This document shows positions 17,987 through 26,719 of a stretch of DNA of 64,000 nt, one piece after another; the stretch's first letter is position 1; the number at the start of each line of letters is the position of its first letter. The position numbers and the translations under genes are program-made. The notes under the pieces were generated by a model that saw nothing but the letters and a program-made list of their open reading frames with translations, was not told the DNA's origin and ran no database searches. The stretch comes from Yaniella flava (GTDB taxonomy: Bacteria; Actinomycetota; Actinomycetes; Actinomycetales; Micrococcaceae): positions 97,499 through 161,498 of the forward strand of contig NZ_BAAAMN010000013.1 of the NCBI RefSeq assembly GCF_039529295.1. Reading direction: 5' to 3'.

Positions 17987-18316
17987 GGTTCTATCATGCC
18001 AGCTTTTGTCCACTGCAGCAGCAGTTGTCCCTCCATGAAACGCGAAGAGCGTATTTTGTGTCACAATTATCAGCGCACTATTTTGCGCGCAGCCGATCTC
18101 TACGCAATCGAATGTGTTTTGTGGCAATTTGCCAAACTTTATCATTATGATGGGTCCAGTTGCTGTTGATGGGAGCATTGAGTGATGCACGCTCGCTCAG
18201 GCTCAGTACCGGGACACCATCGACAGCCCCCGACGGCGAGTTTCGTCGTGCCCGGCGTTTCGAGCCTCGCCACGTGTATGCACAGAACACAAGAACTTAC
18301 GGAAGAGGCCTTCACC
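17987..18316. promoter_or_regulatory. Divergent guaB1/kgd intergenic region
   Basis: This 330-bp stretch separates the starts of guaB1 and kgd. A -10-like TATGAT is at 18146-18151 for the kgd direction. The kgd frame is open across part of it, and the guaB1 frame is too, but neither extension looks like its family. No riboswitch or RNA gene was recognised. Confidence 0.45.
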
Positions 18317-21300
18317 GTGCCAGAACTTACGTCCGCCCAGCTCTCCGAGGAATTTCCCGGCAATGAATGGCTTGTTGCGGATATCTACGAAAAGTACAAG
18401 GCGGATAAGTCTTCTGTGGATGAGAAATGGGCCGAAATTTTCGCCCGCTTAGAAGCTGCTAATACCTCGGACACCCCTGAGAAAGCAGCCCCAGCCCAGA
18501 CCGCCGCACCCGCTCAGTCCAAAAACTCACAGCCTGCCCAATCGGCAGCCGCCACACCCAAAAAATCGGCGAAGACTGAGTCGGCAACACCTGCGGCAGA
18601 ATCCAAACAACCGCCAAAACCGAAAGTTCGTCGCGCAGCGGCAGCACCCGAGGCCATCACCTCTGAACCTTCCATTGCTGCACGTGAAGATCGCGCTCAA
18701 GTCGAGACCGAACAGGTAAAAGAAGATGAGTGGGTCCGGCTTCGCGGTATGCCCCAGGCGATCGCAGCCAACATGGACGCCTCCCTGTCCATGCCAACGG
18801 CAACTACGGTTCGCGATATGCCGGTCAAGGCACTCGTGGACAACCGCACCACAATCAACAACCATCTCAAGCGCACACGTGGTGGGCGTGTTTCCTTTAC
18901 GCACCTGATCGGCTACGCCGTCATTCGTGCGCTCGTCAAGCACCCCGAGATGAACGCGATTTACCGCGAAGATGACGGTAAAAAGTACAAGATCAACCCG
19001 GCCCACATCAACTTCGGTTTAGCGATCGACGTGCCTGGCTCCAAGGGTGAACGCGCACTGGTGCAGCCATCCATCAAGGCCGTCGAGTCTATGAACTTCC
19101 GCGAATTCTGGGAAGCGTATGACGACCTCGTCGATCGTGCACTCAACAACAAACTTTCCATGGATGACCACTCGGGTACCACGGTGTCACTGACCAACCC
19201 GGGCGGTATCGGTACCGTGCACTCGGTACCACGCCTTTCTGAGGGACAAGCCGCCATCATTGGTGTTGGCGCGTTGACCTACTCCGCGGAATTCGAAGGC
19301 ACATCCCAAAAGGTACTTTCTGATCTTGCGGTTTCCAAGACCATGACTGTTACCTCTACCTACGATCACCGTGTGATCCAAGGTGCCGGCTCCGGCGAGT
19401 TCTTACGCACCGTGCACAACCTGTTGTTGGGCGAAGATAATTTCTATGATGAGATCTTCGTCAATCTGCGTATTCCGACCGAGCCCATTCGTTGGGCACC
19501 AGATGTACAGGTCAATCCCGAAGACGAAGTTGGCAAAGCCGCTCGTATTCAGCAGCTTATCCATTCCTATCGCGTCCGTGGACACTTAATCGCAGATACT
19601 GATCCACTCGAATATCGCATGCGCACCCACCCGGATCTCGATTTAGATTCACACGGATTGACGCTGTGGGATCTCGATCGCGTCTGGCCAACCGGTGGCA
19701 TCGGCGGCAAGTCGCACATGTTGCTGCGCGACCTATTGGGCGTGCTGCGTGACGCATACACCCGCAACTCGGGCTACGAGTACATGCACATTGATGAGCC
19801 TGAGCAGCGCGCCTGGTTCCAAGACAAGCTTGAGCACCCGTTCGAAAAACCCAATCGTGAAGAACAACTTCGCATCTTGGGCCGACTCAATGCTGCCGAA
19901 GCGTTCGAAACGTTCTTACAAACCAAGTTCGTTGGTCAGAAGCGATTCTCGCTGGAAGGCTCTGAATCGCTGATCGCGCTATTGGACGCCATCCTGTCTG
20001 GCGCAGCAGACGAAGGCCTCGATGAAGTCGCCATCGGCATGGCGCACCGCGGACGTCTCAACGTCTTGACCAACATTGCAGGCAAGACCTTCACTCAAGT
20101 ATTCCGGGAATTCGTCGGTGACGCAGATTCCGACGTTGCCCAAGGTTCCGGTGACGTGAAATACCACCTGGGAACTGAAGGCACTTTCACGTCCTATAAT
20201 CGCAACACCACCACCGTCTCTGTTGCCGCCAACCCATCACACCTCGAGGCCGTCAATCCGGTACTTGAGGGTATCGTTCGCGCCAAACAGGACCGTTACG
20301 ACCACGGGGCTGATTCGCCGAAATCATACTCTGTCCTACCGATTCAGGTGCATGGTGACGCCTCGTTTGCAGGCCAGGGCGTGGTCTTTGAAACCATGCA
20401 GATGTCCCAGCTACGCGGCTACCGCACTGGTGGCACCGTGCATGTAGTCATCAACAACCAAGTTGGTTTCACCACCCCACCATCGCAATCACGCTCATCC
20501 ACATATGCAACCGATGTGGCCCGCTCAATTCAGGCCCCAGTCTTCCATGTTAATGGCGATGACCCAGAAGCCGTGGTCCAGGCTGCCCAACTGGCCTACG
20601 AGTACCGTCAGCGCTTCCACCGCGATGTCGTCATCGATCTCATCACCTACCGCCGTCGCGGCCACAACGAAGGTGACGATCCATCAATGACCCAGCCTGG
20701 CATGTACAACCTGATCTCCAATAAGACCTCGACCCGTCGTCTCTACGTCGACTCGCTGGTCGGTCGTGGCGATATCACCCGAGAAGAAGCAGACCAGGCT
20801 GCCACCGACTATAAGAATCGACTGGAAGCCGCATTCGCTGAAATCGGGGAAGCCGAAACCTCACCGATCCCAATATTGGGTTCAGCCCACGGCATTGAGG
20901 ATCCATCCCAAACGTATACGCCTGAATCAACAGCAATTTCCGATGAGATGCTGCGCCGTGTTGGTGAAGTCCACGCGGAAATCCCAGAAGACTTCAATGT
21001 CCATCCGAAACTGCTTGCACTGTTAGAGCGCCGCAACAAGATGGCCGTCGACGGGGGCATCGACTGGGGCTTTGCAGAGCTCGCAGCCTTCGGGTCTTTG
21101 ATGATGGAAGGGGTGCCGGTCCGGTTATCCGGTCAAGATTCCCGTCGCGGAACTTTCGTCCAGCGTCATGCCGTGTTCTATGATCGAGAGACCAATGATG
21201 AGTGGACACCACTGGCTTCCCTGACAAATGACCAGTCGAAGTTCTGGATCTACAACTCGCTGTTGTCCGAATATGCCGCAGTCGGTTTCGAATACGGTTA

Positions 21301-22075
21301 CTCCGTAGAACGCCCCGAAGCACTCGTGCTATGGGAAGCCCAATTCGGCGACTTCGTCAACGGTGCACAAACGGTCATCGACGAGTTCATCTCGTCATCC
21401 GCCCAGAAATGGAACCAGCACTCCTCCATCGTGCTGCTCTTGCCGCACGGGTACGAAGGCCAAGGACCAGACCACTCATCGGCACGCATCGAGCGGTTCT
21501 TGCAGTTGTCTGCAGAGGAAAACATGCGCGTGGTTCAACCCTCATACGGCGCAAACCACTTCCACTTGTTGCGCGAACACGCGTACTCGACACCACGTCG
21601 ACCGCTCATCGTGTTCAGCCCTAAACAGCTGCTTCGCCTGCGCGCTGCGGCATCCCAGGTGGAAGACTTCACCCGCGGACGCTTCATGCCGGTTGTTCCA
21701 GACCACAGCGCAGCAGACTCAGCAAAGCAGGTTATCATGGTCTCCGGCCGCGTTTACTATGACATAGCCGACCGACGCAAGAAGCTTGAGATGGAATCTG
21801 AAGTCGCCATCATTCGTGTCGAACAGCTCTACCCGCTGCCAGTCGAAGAAATCAAGGCGCAACTGTCCAAGTATCCAAATGCTACGGTTTCATGGGTTCA
21901 AGACGAACCAGAAAACCAAGGACCTTGGCCATTCATGCTGCAGAACCTGTTGCCCCAGCTGGAACGCGATGTCCAACTCATCAGCCGCCCCGCGGCTGCC
22001 TCACCGTCGGCGGGCAATAAGCCACGCCACGACGACGAGCAAGAAACACTGCTACAGGACATCTTCGGCGCCTAG
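18317..22075 (+). CDS. kgd: Multifunctional 2-oxoglutarate decarboxylase/dehydrogenase Kgd (E1-E2 fusion)
   Basis: A 1252-residue actinobacterial fusion: a short E1 N-terminal helix (NEWLVADIYEKY), an Ala/Pro/Lys linker, an E2 succinyltransferase core with the active-site region DHRVIQGAGSGEF, then thiamine-diphosphate E1 domains (HRGRLNVL and GFTTPP regions) and a transketolase-like C-terminus. There is no lipoyl domain, as in mycobacterial Kgd, which borrows lipoate from another E2. It links 2-oxoglutarate to the TCA cycle. GTG 18317 is chosen because GGAAGAGG lies 8 bases upstream; the frame continues 45 codons further to 18182 without family similarity. Confidence 0.95.
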   Translation: MPELTSAQLSEEFPGNEWLVADIYEKYKADKSSVDEKWAEIFARLEAANTSDTPEKAAPAQTAAPAQSKNSQPAQSAAATPKKSAKTESATPAAESKQPPKPKVRRAAAAPEAITSEPSIAAREDRAQVETEQVKEDEWVRLRGMPQAIAANMDASLSMPTATTVRDMPVKALVDNRTTINNHLKRTRGGRVSFTHLIGYAVIRALVKHPEMNAIYREDDGKKYKINPAHINFGLAIDVPGSKGERALVQPSIKAVESMNFREFWEAYDDLVDRALNNKLSMDDHSGTTVSLTNPGGIGTVHSVPRLSEGQAAIIGVGALTYSAEFEGTSQKVLSDLAVSKTMTVTSTYDHRVIQGAGSGEFLRTVHNLLLGEDNFYDEIFVNLRIPTEPIRWAPDVQVNPEDEVGKAARIQQLIHSYRVRGHLIADTDPLEYRMRTHPDLDLDSHGLTLWDLDRVWPTGGIGGKSHMLLRDLLGVLRDAYTRNSGYEYMHIDEPEQRAWFQDKLEHPFEKPNREEQLRILGRLNAAEAFETFLQTKFVGQKRFSLEGSESLIALLDAILSGAADEGLDEVAIGMAHRGRLNVLTNIAGKTFTQVFREFVGDADSDVAQGSGDVKYHLGTEGTFTSYNRNTTTVSVAANPSHLEAVNPVLEGIVRAKQDRYDHGADSPKSYSVLPIQVHGDASFAGQGVVFETMQMSQLRGYRTGGTVHVVINNQVGFTTPPSQSRSSTYATDVARSIQAPVFHVNGDDPEAVVQAAQLAYEYRQRFHRDVVIDLITYRRRGHNEGDDPSMTQPGMYNLISNKTSTRRLYVDSLVGRGDITREEADQAATDYKNRLEAAFAEIGEAETSPIPILGSAHGIEDPSQTYTPESTAISDEMLRRVGEVHAEIPEDFNVHPKLLALLERRNKMAVDGGIDWGFAELAAFGSLMMEGVPVRLSGQDSRRGTFVQRHAVFYDRETNDEWTPLASLTNDQSKFWIYNSLLSEYAAVGFEYGYSVERPEALVLWEAQFGDFVNGAQTVIDEFISSSAQKWNQHSSIVLLLPHGYEGQGPDHSSARIERFLQLSAEENMRVVQPSYGANHFHLLREHAYSTPRRPLIVFSPKQLLRLRAAASQVEDFTRGRFMPVVPDHSAADSAKQVIMVSGRVYYDIADRRKKLEMESEVAIIRVEQLYPLPVEEIKAQLSKYPNATVSWVQDEPENQGPWPFMLQNLLPQLERDVQLISRPAAASPSAGNKPRHDDEQETLLQDIFGA

Positions 22076-22101
22076 ACCGCCCACAACGTGAAACATCGCC
22101 C

Positions 22102-22130
22102 GTTGCGGTCCAGCTTTTTTGGGCCGCAAC
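22102..22130 (+). terminator. Candidate stem-loop after kgd
   Basis: GTTGCGG (22102-22108) and CCGCAAC (22124-22130) form a 7-bp stem 26 bases after the kgd stop, with a T6 run inside the loop rather than after it. It is a possible terminator for kgd. Confidence 0.4.
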
Positions 22131-22207
22131 AGGCGTTTAACCACAGTTTTCACCGCGAGAAGGCTACAGTGGAGACAAAAGAACGCTAGTTGAAAGAGGC
22201 AAACTTC

Positions 22208-22819
22208 GTGCACACTCGAAACATCCGGTTGTTCTCCATCGGAGCCCAAACACTCACCGGAGTTGGCGACGCACGCGGCTTAGGTTGGTTGGGGCGCGTT
22301 TTAGCAAAAACCGAAATCCCAGACCTACAAATAGAGTCCTATCCGTTAGTGTTCCCCAACGAGACCACAGAGGAAATGTCCGACCGCTGGGAGCACGAAG
22401 TCCTGCCCCGCCTCGCCACCGAAGATATTGAAAACCGTATGATCATTGCGGTCCCCCACGACCCAGTCGCCATGGCCGGCTCATCAGCACGTGCAAGACT
22501 GCACCTGGCAAATATCCTCGACCGAGCCAAGCAACACAACATCGCAACATTCGTCGTCGGCCCCACACCGACACAAGACCACGAGACGAACCGCCACCTC
22601 GCCCAACTCAATGAGGCCTACCAAGGGGTCGCGGAACGACGCGACGTACTCTACGTCGATGCATTTACAGATCTTGTGAACCACCAAAACTTCAACGAGG
22701 ACCTCATGGTCAACGAAGGCCTGCCCGGGCAAGCAGCCTACGGACTCATTGCCTGGCTCGTGCTCAATCGCGGATGGTTCGACTGGCTTGGAATCGTTGA
22801 CCCGAACATTAATGGCTAA
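22208..22819 (+). CDS. GDSL/SGNH-fold protein with altered catalytic blocks
   Basis: A 203-residue protein resembling actinobacterial GDSL-type esterases: FSIGAQTLTGVGDARGLGWLGRV at the N-terminus, a central ILDRAK...TFVVGPTP block and a C-terminal GQAAYGLIAWLVL. Block I reads GAQ at residues 12-14 instead of GDS/GDE, and the last block reads NEGLPG (from about residue 169), without the usual Asp-x-x-His. Catalysis by the standard mechanism therefore looks unlikely. GTG 22208 is preceded by GAAAGAGG; TTG 22190 is an alternative. The function is unknown. Confidence 0.75.
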   Translation: MHTRNIRLFSIGAQTLTGVGDARGLGWLGRVLAKTEIPDLQIESYPLVFPNETTEEMSDRWEHEVLPRLATEDIENRMIIAVPHDPVAMAGSSARARLHLANILDRAKQHNIATFVVGPTPTQDHETNRHLAQLNEAYQGVAERRDVLYVDAFTDLVNHQNFNEDLMVNEGLPGQAAYGLIAWLVLNRGWFDWLGIVDPNING

Positions 22820-22869
22820 GCCAGAATGATAATATAGCTTGGAACCCCACGACGGAAAGGAGCATCACG

Positions 22870-22944
22870 ATGAGTCAACGTGGTCGTAAACGTAAGGATC
22901 GTCGCAAGACACGCGCAAACTCGGGTAAGCGCCCGAACTCGTAG
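22870..22944 (+). CDS. Ribosomal protein bL37 (24 residues)
   Basis: A 24-codon gene, MSQRGRKRKDRRKTRANSGK followed by RPNS. It matches the extremely basic actinobacterial large-subunit protein bL37 described from mycobacterial ribosomes, including the KANxGKRPN-type end. AAAGGAG is placed 7 bases before the ATG. It lies after the GDSL-like gene and before a strong hairpin. Its size puts it below most gene-finder cut-offs, so it is easily missed. Confidence 0.85.
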   Translation: MSQRGRKRKDRRKTRANSGKRPNS

Positions 22945-22959
22945 TGCCGAGTCGATCAA

Positions 22960-23009
22960 CACGATACAAGTAGGGCTGAACCAGATGGTTCAGCCCTACT
23001 TGTATCGTG
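22960..23009. terminator. Bidirectional terminator hairpin between bL37 and rsrA
   Basis: A perfect 24-bp stem (22960-22983 with 22986-23009) and a 2-base apex, 15 bases after the bL37 stop and 12 bases beyond the rsrA stop. The two genes converge, so it can serve both. There is little T-tract on either side, but the stem is exceptionally long. Confidence 0.8.
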
Positions 23010-23021
23010 ACGCCTCAGCGT

Positions 23022-23309
23022 CTAGCTGGTCTTCAAAGCCTCAATTCGGTGAAGAATTCTATCTTTGAGAGACTCTGGAGCTTTTTCATCGCACGAACGA
23101 CGCACGACGTCGCGAATAATAATCTCTAGATCATGCTCCGACTGGCACGGTGTGCAGTTTTCAATATGAGCTCGGACCTCAGTAAAATCCTGCTGCTCCA
23201 GCGCCCCATCTAAATACTTATAAATACTATCCATACGGGATTCGGTGCAACCACCGTTTTGAGCGCAATCGTCGGACTCGGTCCCAACGTCTTGAGTTTC
23301 GTGTGTCAT
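23022..23309 (-). CDS. rsrA: Zinc-containing anti-sigma factor RsrA
   Basis: A 95-residue ZAS-domain anti-sigma factor. HIENCTPC gives the H-x3-C-x2-C zinc motif, and upstream cysteines complete the redox centre. In Streptomyces and mycobacteria, disulfide stress oxidises this site, releases zinc and frees SigR/SigH. The ATG overlaps the sigR stop by 4 bases, the usual translationally coupled pair. No membrane segment is present, so it is a soluble sensor. Confidence 0.93.
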   Translation of the reverse strand: MTHETQDVGTESDDCAQNGGCTESRMDSIYKYLDGALEQQDFTEVRAHIENCTPCQSEHDLEIIIRDVVRRSCDEKAPESLKDRILHRIEALKTS

Positions 23310-23986
23310 TTTTGGTCCTCCTCCGATGCCTTGGCGTGTTGTTTCTTCTGCAATTCGATTGCGCCTTGAATACCGCGGTCCGCAGCGTAATCGGTCAGTA
23401 GCTCCCGCAAACTGCGCCGCCCGCGGTGTAACCGAGACATGACTGTACCAATCGGCACGTCTAAAATGTCGGCAATCTCTTTATATGCAAAGCCTTCGAC
23501 ATCAGCTAAATACACCGGTATGCGAAAATCCTCAGAAATCTTAGCGAGCGCGTTCTTCACGTCACTATCCGCCAAATAATCCAACGCCTCGGTCTCGGCA
23601 GAGCGAAGACCAGTGGCAGAATGTTCCGCAGCTCGAGCCATCTGCCAATCTTCCACACCATCACCGTCAGCCTCTTGAGGACGACGCTGACGCTTGCGAT
23701 AGATATTGATGTACGTATTGGTCAAAATACGAAACAGCCAAGCCCGTAGGTTTGTTCCAGGTTTGTACTGGTGAAACGAAGAGTAGGCCCGAGCAAAAGC
23801 TTCTTGGACCAAATCTTCGGCATCCTCGGGATTACGCGTCATACGCAAGGCACCCGAGTACAGCTGATCCAGGTACTGCATCGCATCCTGTTCGAAACGG
23901 GCACGACGCTGATTATCTGTCTCAGCCTTTGGATCGATACGAGATCCGTCATCGGCGGCGGGAATATCAGAAGGCAAATGAGTCAT
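23306..23986 (-). CDS. sigR: ECF sigma factor SigR/SigH (thiol-oxidative stress)
   Basis: About 226 residues: sigma region 2 (DAEDLVQEAFARAYSSFHQYKPGT and LRAWLFRILTNTYINIYRK) and region 4 (EIADILDVPIGTVMSRLHRGRRSLRE). Linked to rsrA, it is the SigR/SigH type that drives thioredoxin and mycothiol genes under disulfide stress. ATG 23986 gives the usual roughly 30 residues before region 2, but an in-frame GTG at 24052 with GGGAGGG 13 bases upstream could add 22 residues. Streptomyces SigR is known to have a longer isoform, so both starts may be used. It is divergent from aroA. Confidence 0.92.
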   Translation of the reverse strand: MTHLPSDIPAADDGSRIDPKAETDNQRRARFEQDAMQYLDQLYSGALRMTRNPEDAEDLVQEAFARAYSSFHQYKPGTNLRAWLFRILTNTYINIYRKRQRRPQEADGDGVEDWQMARAAEHSATGLRSAETEALDYLADSDVKNALAKISEDFRIPVYLADVEGFAYKEIADILDVPIGTVMSRLHRGRRSLRELLTDYAADRGIQGAIELQKKQHAKASEEDQK

Positions 23987-24227
23987 CCCGGCCCAGTCTA
24001 ATCTCAAATCTGTCACATGAGATGTTTCTATCGGCGCATTGATCGTCAGCACTGGTATAACAACACCCTCCCATTATGCGACCACATACATTCTTCTAGC
24101 AGGTACAGCCGGAAGAGTGAGAGAATTATTCCCCTCGATACAGGCCCATCGACAACGCTGAGGGCGATAACAAGGTATCTTGGAAGGTGTCACACACAAC
24201 GCTAAATACGATTGAAAGAGGTATCTG

Positions 24228-25598
24228 TTGGTCACAATGACTCCTGCCCCCGGTGAAGAGTGGGCTGCCCCCTTTGCCAGCGCACCGGTTTCTGCCACCG
24301 TGGCGTTACCTGGCTCCAAGTCATTGACGAACCGGCACCTCGTGTTAGCTGCCCTGTCGGAAACACCCTCACGGCTCACAGGCGTGCTGGTGTCGCGGGA
24401 TACTGATTTAATGGTTGCTGCCCTGACCGCACTGGGCGCATCATTTACCCGGGTCAATGATGATCCGACCGTTCTGGACATTACCCCGATCAAACACGCC
24501 GACACGACCGGCAACATCACCGTGGACTCGGGCCTAGCAGGCACTGTCATGCGCTTCATTCCCGGCGTTGCCGCAAGTACCCATGCAACCGTCCTGGTTG
24601 ATGGCGATGAACAGTCCTATGCTCGGCCTATGGGGCCGGTGATCGATGGGTTGATCCAAGCCGGTGTGAAGATCACAGCAGAGCAGCAGTCTAAGGTGAC
24701 GCATCTGCCCCTGACAGTGCACGGTGCCGGTGCACCCGTTGGAGGCACCGTATCCATTGACGCAGGAGGATCCTCTCAGTTCATTTCGGCACTGCTGTTG
24801 ATCGGTGCCACCTGCACTGATGGCCTAGATATTCGTCACACGGGCAAACACACCCCGAGCCCGGAACATATTGCCATGACGATCGCATTGCTGGCAGAAG
24901 CTGGTGTCTCGGTCACCACGCCTGAACCCGATCGTTGGGTTGTTCCCCCGGGCGCCATCACGGCCGGTGACAGTGCTGTGGAGCCAGATTTATCAAACGC
25001 CGGCCCTTATCTTGCCGCTGCCGTCGTGACAGGTGGCCGTGTCACGGTCCCGTATTGGCCGATGGAAACCACACAAATTGGCGACCGATGGCGCACCCTT
25101 CTGGCGCGGTTCGGCGCTGAAGTCACGTTCGAACCTGTGTCAGGTACAAATTACGGCGACCTCACGGTCACCGGGGCCCTGACTGCGGCAGGCCAGCCGG
25201 TCATTACCGGTGGTGGCGAAATCAGCGACCTTGCTGAACTCGCACCCACCACGGCCGCTATCGCTATGCTCGCCGAGGGTCCAACTCGACTCACCAACAT
25301 CGGGCACCTTCGGGGGCACGAAACAGACCGCCTCAGTGCACTCACGACCGAAGCCAAAAAGCTTGGCGCCACCGTCGAGGAAGGCGACGACTATCTTGCG
25401 TTTGCCGGCAGTTATCAACTCCAGCCAGCGGTCATTGACTCATATGCCGACCACCGCATGGCTACCTACGGTGCAATCATCGGCCTGCGTGTCAACAACA
25501 CCAGCATTGCTGACGTGGCCACCACGGCGAAAACCATGCCTGATTTTCCACTCGCGTGGACACAACTAGTCTCCGGGAAACGGCAGATCCGCGCATGA
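24228..25598 (+). CDS. aroA: 3-phosphoshikimate 1-carboxyvinyltransferase (EPSP synthase)
   Basis: A 456-residue EPSP synthase. It has the N-terminal LPGSKSLTNRHLVLAAL phosphate-binding motif, the DSGLAGTVMRF loop and the C-terminal YADHRMATYGAIIGL motif. It joins phosphoenolpyruvate to shikimate-3-phosphate in the aromatic amino acid pathway. The TTG at 24228 is chosen because GAAAGAGG lies 6 bases upstream; ATG 24237 is the alternative. It heads the aroA-rsgA-hisN-crcB-crcB run, and rsgA overlaps it by 4 bases. Confidence 0.95.
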   Translation: MVTMTPAPGEEWAAPFASAPVSATVALPGSKSLTNRHLVLAALSETPSRLTGVLVSRDTDLMVAALTALGASFTRVNDDPTVLDITPIKHADTTGNITVDSGLAGTVMRFIPGVAASTHATVLVDGDEQSYARPMGPVIDGLIQAGVKITAEQQSKVTHLPLTVHGAGAPVGGTVSIDAGGSSQFISALLLIGATCTDGLDIRHTGKHTPSPEHIAMTIALLAEAGVSVTTPEPDRWVVPPGAITAGDSAVEPDLSNAGPYLAAAVVTGGRVTVPYWPMETTQIGDRWRTLLARFGAEVTFEPVSGTNYGDLTVTGALTAAGQPVITGGGEISDLAELAPTTAAIAMLAEGPTRLTNIGHLRGHETDRLSALTTEAKKLGATVEEGDDYLAFAGSYQLQPAVIDSYADHRMATYGAIIGLRVNNTSIADVATTAKTMPDFPLAWTQLVSGKRQIRA

Positions 25599-26695
25599 GC
25601 CGTTTCAGTATCGATTACTCTCGCTATGACGAAAGTTCGGCACCAAAACGTCCCTCAAAACGTGGCTCACGACCGCGGACCAAAGAACGTCCGGCACATG
25701 AAGACGCCGTCACCGGTCGTATCACCACCGTAGACCGCGGTCGTTACACGGTGTACATGGCGCCAGTTCGGAAAACGAAACAGCAATCGGGCCAGAAGGC
25801 ACGCTACCTCACAGCCATGCGAGCCCGAGAAATGCGCAACACCGCCATCGTCACCGGCGACCTCGTCGATCTTGTCGGTGACACCTCCGGTGAACAAGGC
25901 AGCCTGGCTCGCATTGTCCGCTTGGGTGAACGAGAAACCGTCCTACGACGTTCTGCCGACGATACTGACGCATACGAGCGGATAGTGGTGGCCAATGCTG
26001 ACACACTGGTGATTGTTGTGGCCGCTGCGAATCCAGAGCCGCGCACCGGATTCATTGATCGCGCCATGGTGGCCGCGTTCGATGCTGGCATCACCCCGGT
26101 CTTGTGCATCACGAAATCTGATCTCGCGGACCCTGGGACACTGCTCGAGCACTATGCACACCTGGACTTAGAAATTTTTACCATCGGCCCCTCCAATGCC
26201 GAAGACGAAGATACCAGCGCCTCCCCGATCTTGCATCCAGCCGATCTGGACGCGCTCGAGAACCGTCTACACGGCCGTATTACCGCGCTGATCGGCCCCT
26301 CGGGGGTAGGAAAATCTACCCTGCTCAATGCCCTGACCGGTGCTCATCGCGCCGTCGGACATGTGAACACTGTGACAGGTCGCGGTCGACATACATCATC
26401 GTCAACGCTGGCGATCCCGTTGAATCAGGCAGGGACGTCGATGTTGATCGACACTCCCGGGATCCGTTCGTTTGGCATGGGCTTTGTGGATCCAGATACT
26501 GTGGTCGCAGCGTTCGAGGAACTCGGCCCCGCCATCACACAGTGTCCTCGCAGTTGTACCCACACACAGGACTCCCCCGGTTGTGCCCTCGATGGATGGG
26601 TGGCCTCCGGTCACGCCGGAGACTCCGGCCCCCAACGGCTCGCGTCCTTGCGACGGCTGTTAGCAAACCGGATAGAAACCGACGACTTTGACTAA
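25595..26695 (+). CDS. rsgA: Ribosome small-subunit maturation GTPase RsgA
   Basis: A 366-residue circularly permuted GTPase with an N-terminal OB fold. G4 (TKSD) precedes the P-loop GPSGVGKST and the G3 DTPGIR. A C-terminal zinc motif contains CPRSCTHTQDSPGC. RsgA checks late 30S assembly. The frame opens earlier (25556) inside aroA, but ATG 25595 overlaps the aroA stop (ATGA) and begins MSRFSIDYSRYDES, as relatives do. The gene is in the conserved actinobacterial order aroA-rsgA-hisN. Confidence 0.94.
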   Translation: MSRFSIDYSRYDESSAPKRPSKRGSRPRTKERPAHEDAVTGRITTVDRGRYTVYMAPVRKTKQQSGQKARYLTAMRAREMRNTAIVTGDLVDLVGDTSGEQGSLARIVRLGERETVLRRSADDTDAYERIVVANADTLVIVVAAANPEPRTGFIDRAMVAAFDAGITPVLCITKSDLADPGTLLEHYAHLDLEIFTIGPSNAEDEDTSASPILHPADLDALENRLHGRITALIGPSGVGKSTLLNALTGAHRAVGHVNTVTGRGRHTSSSTLAIPLNQAGTSMLIDTPGIRSFGMGFVDPDTVVAAFEELGPAITQCPRSCTHTQDSPGCALDGWVASGHAGDSGPQRLASLRRLLANRIETDDFD

Positions 26696-26719
26696 ACCCC
26701 AATAGGAAGGCACACCACT

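Noticed and set aside
17987..18190. 68-codon N-terminal extension of guaB1
   Set aside because: Open frame but no resemblance to the family; the ATG at 17986 begins the conserved domain.
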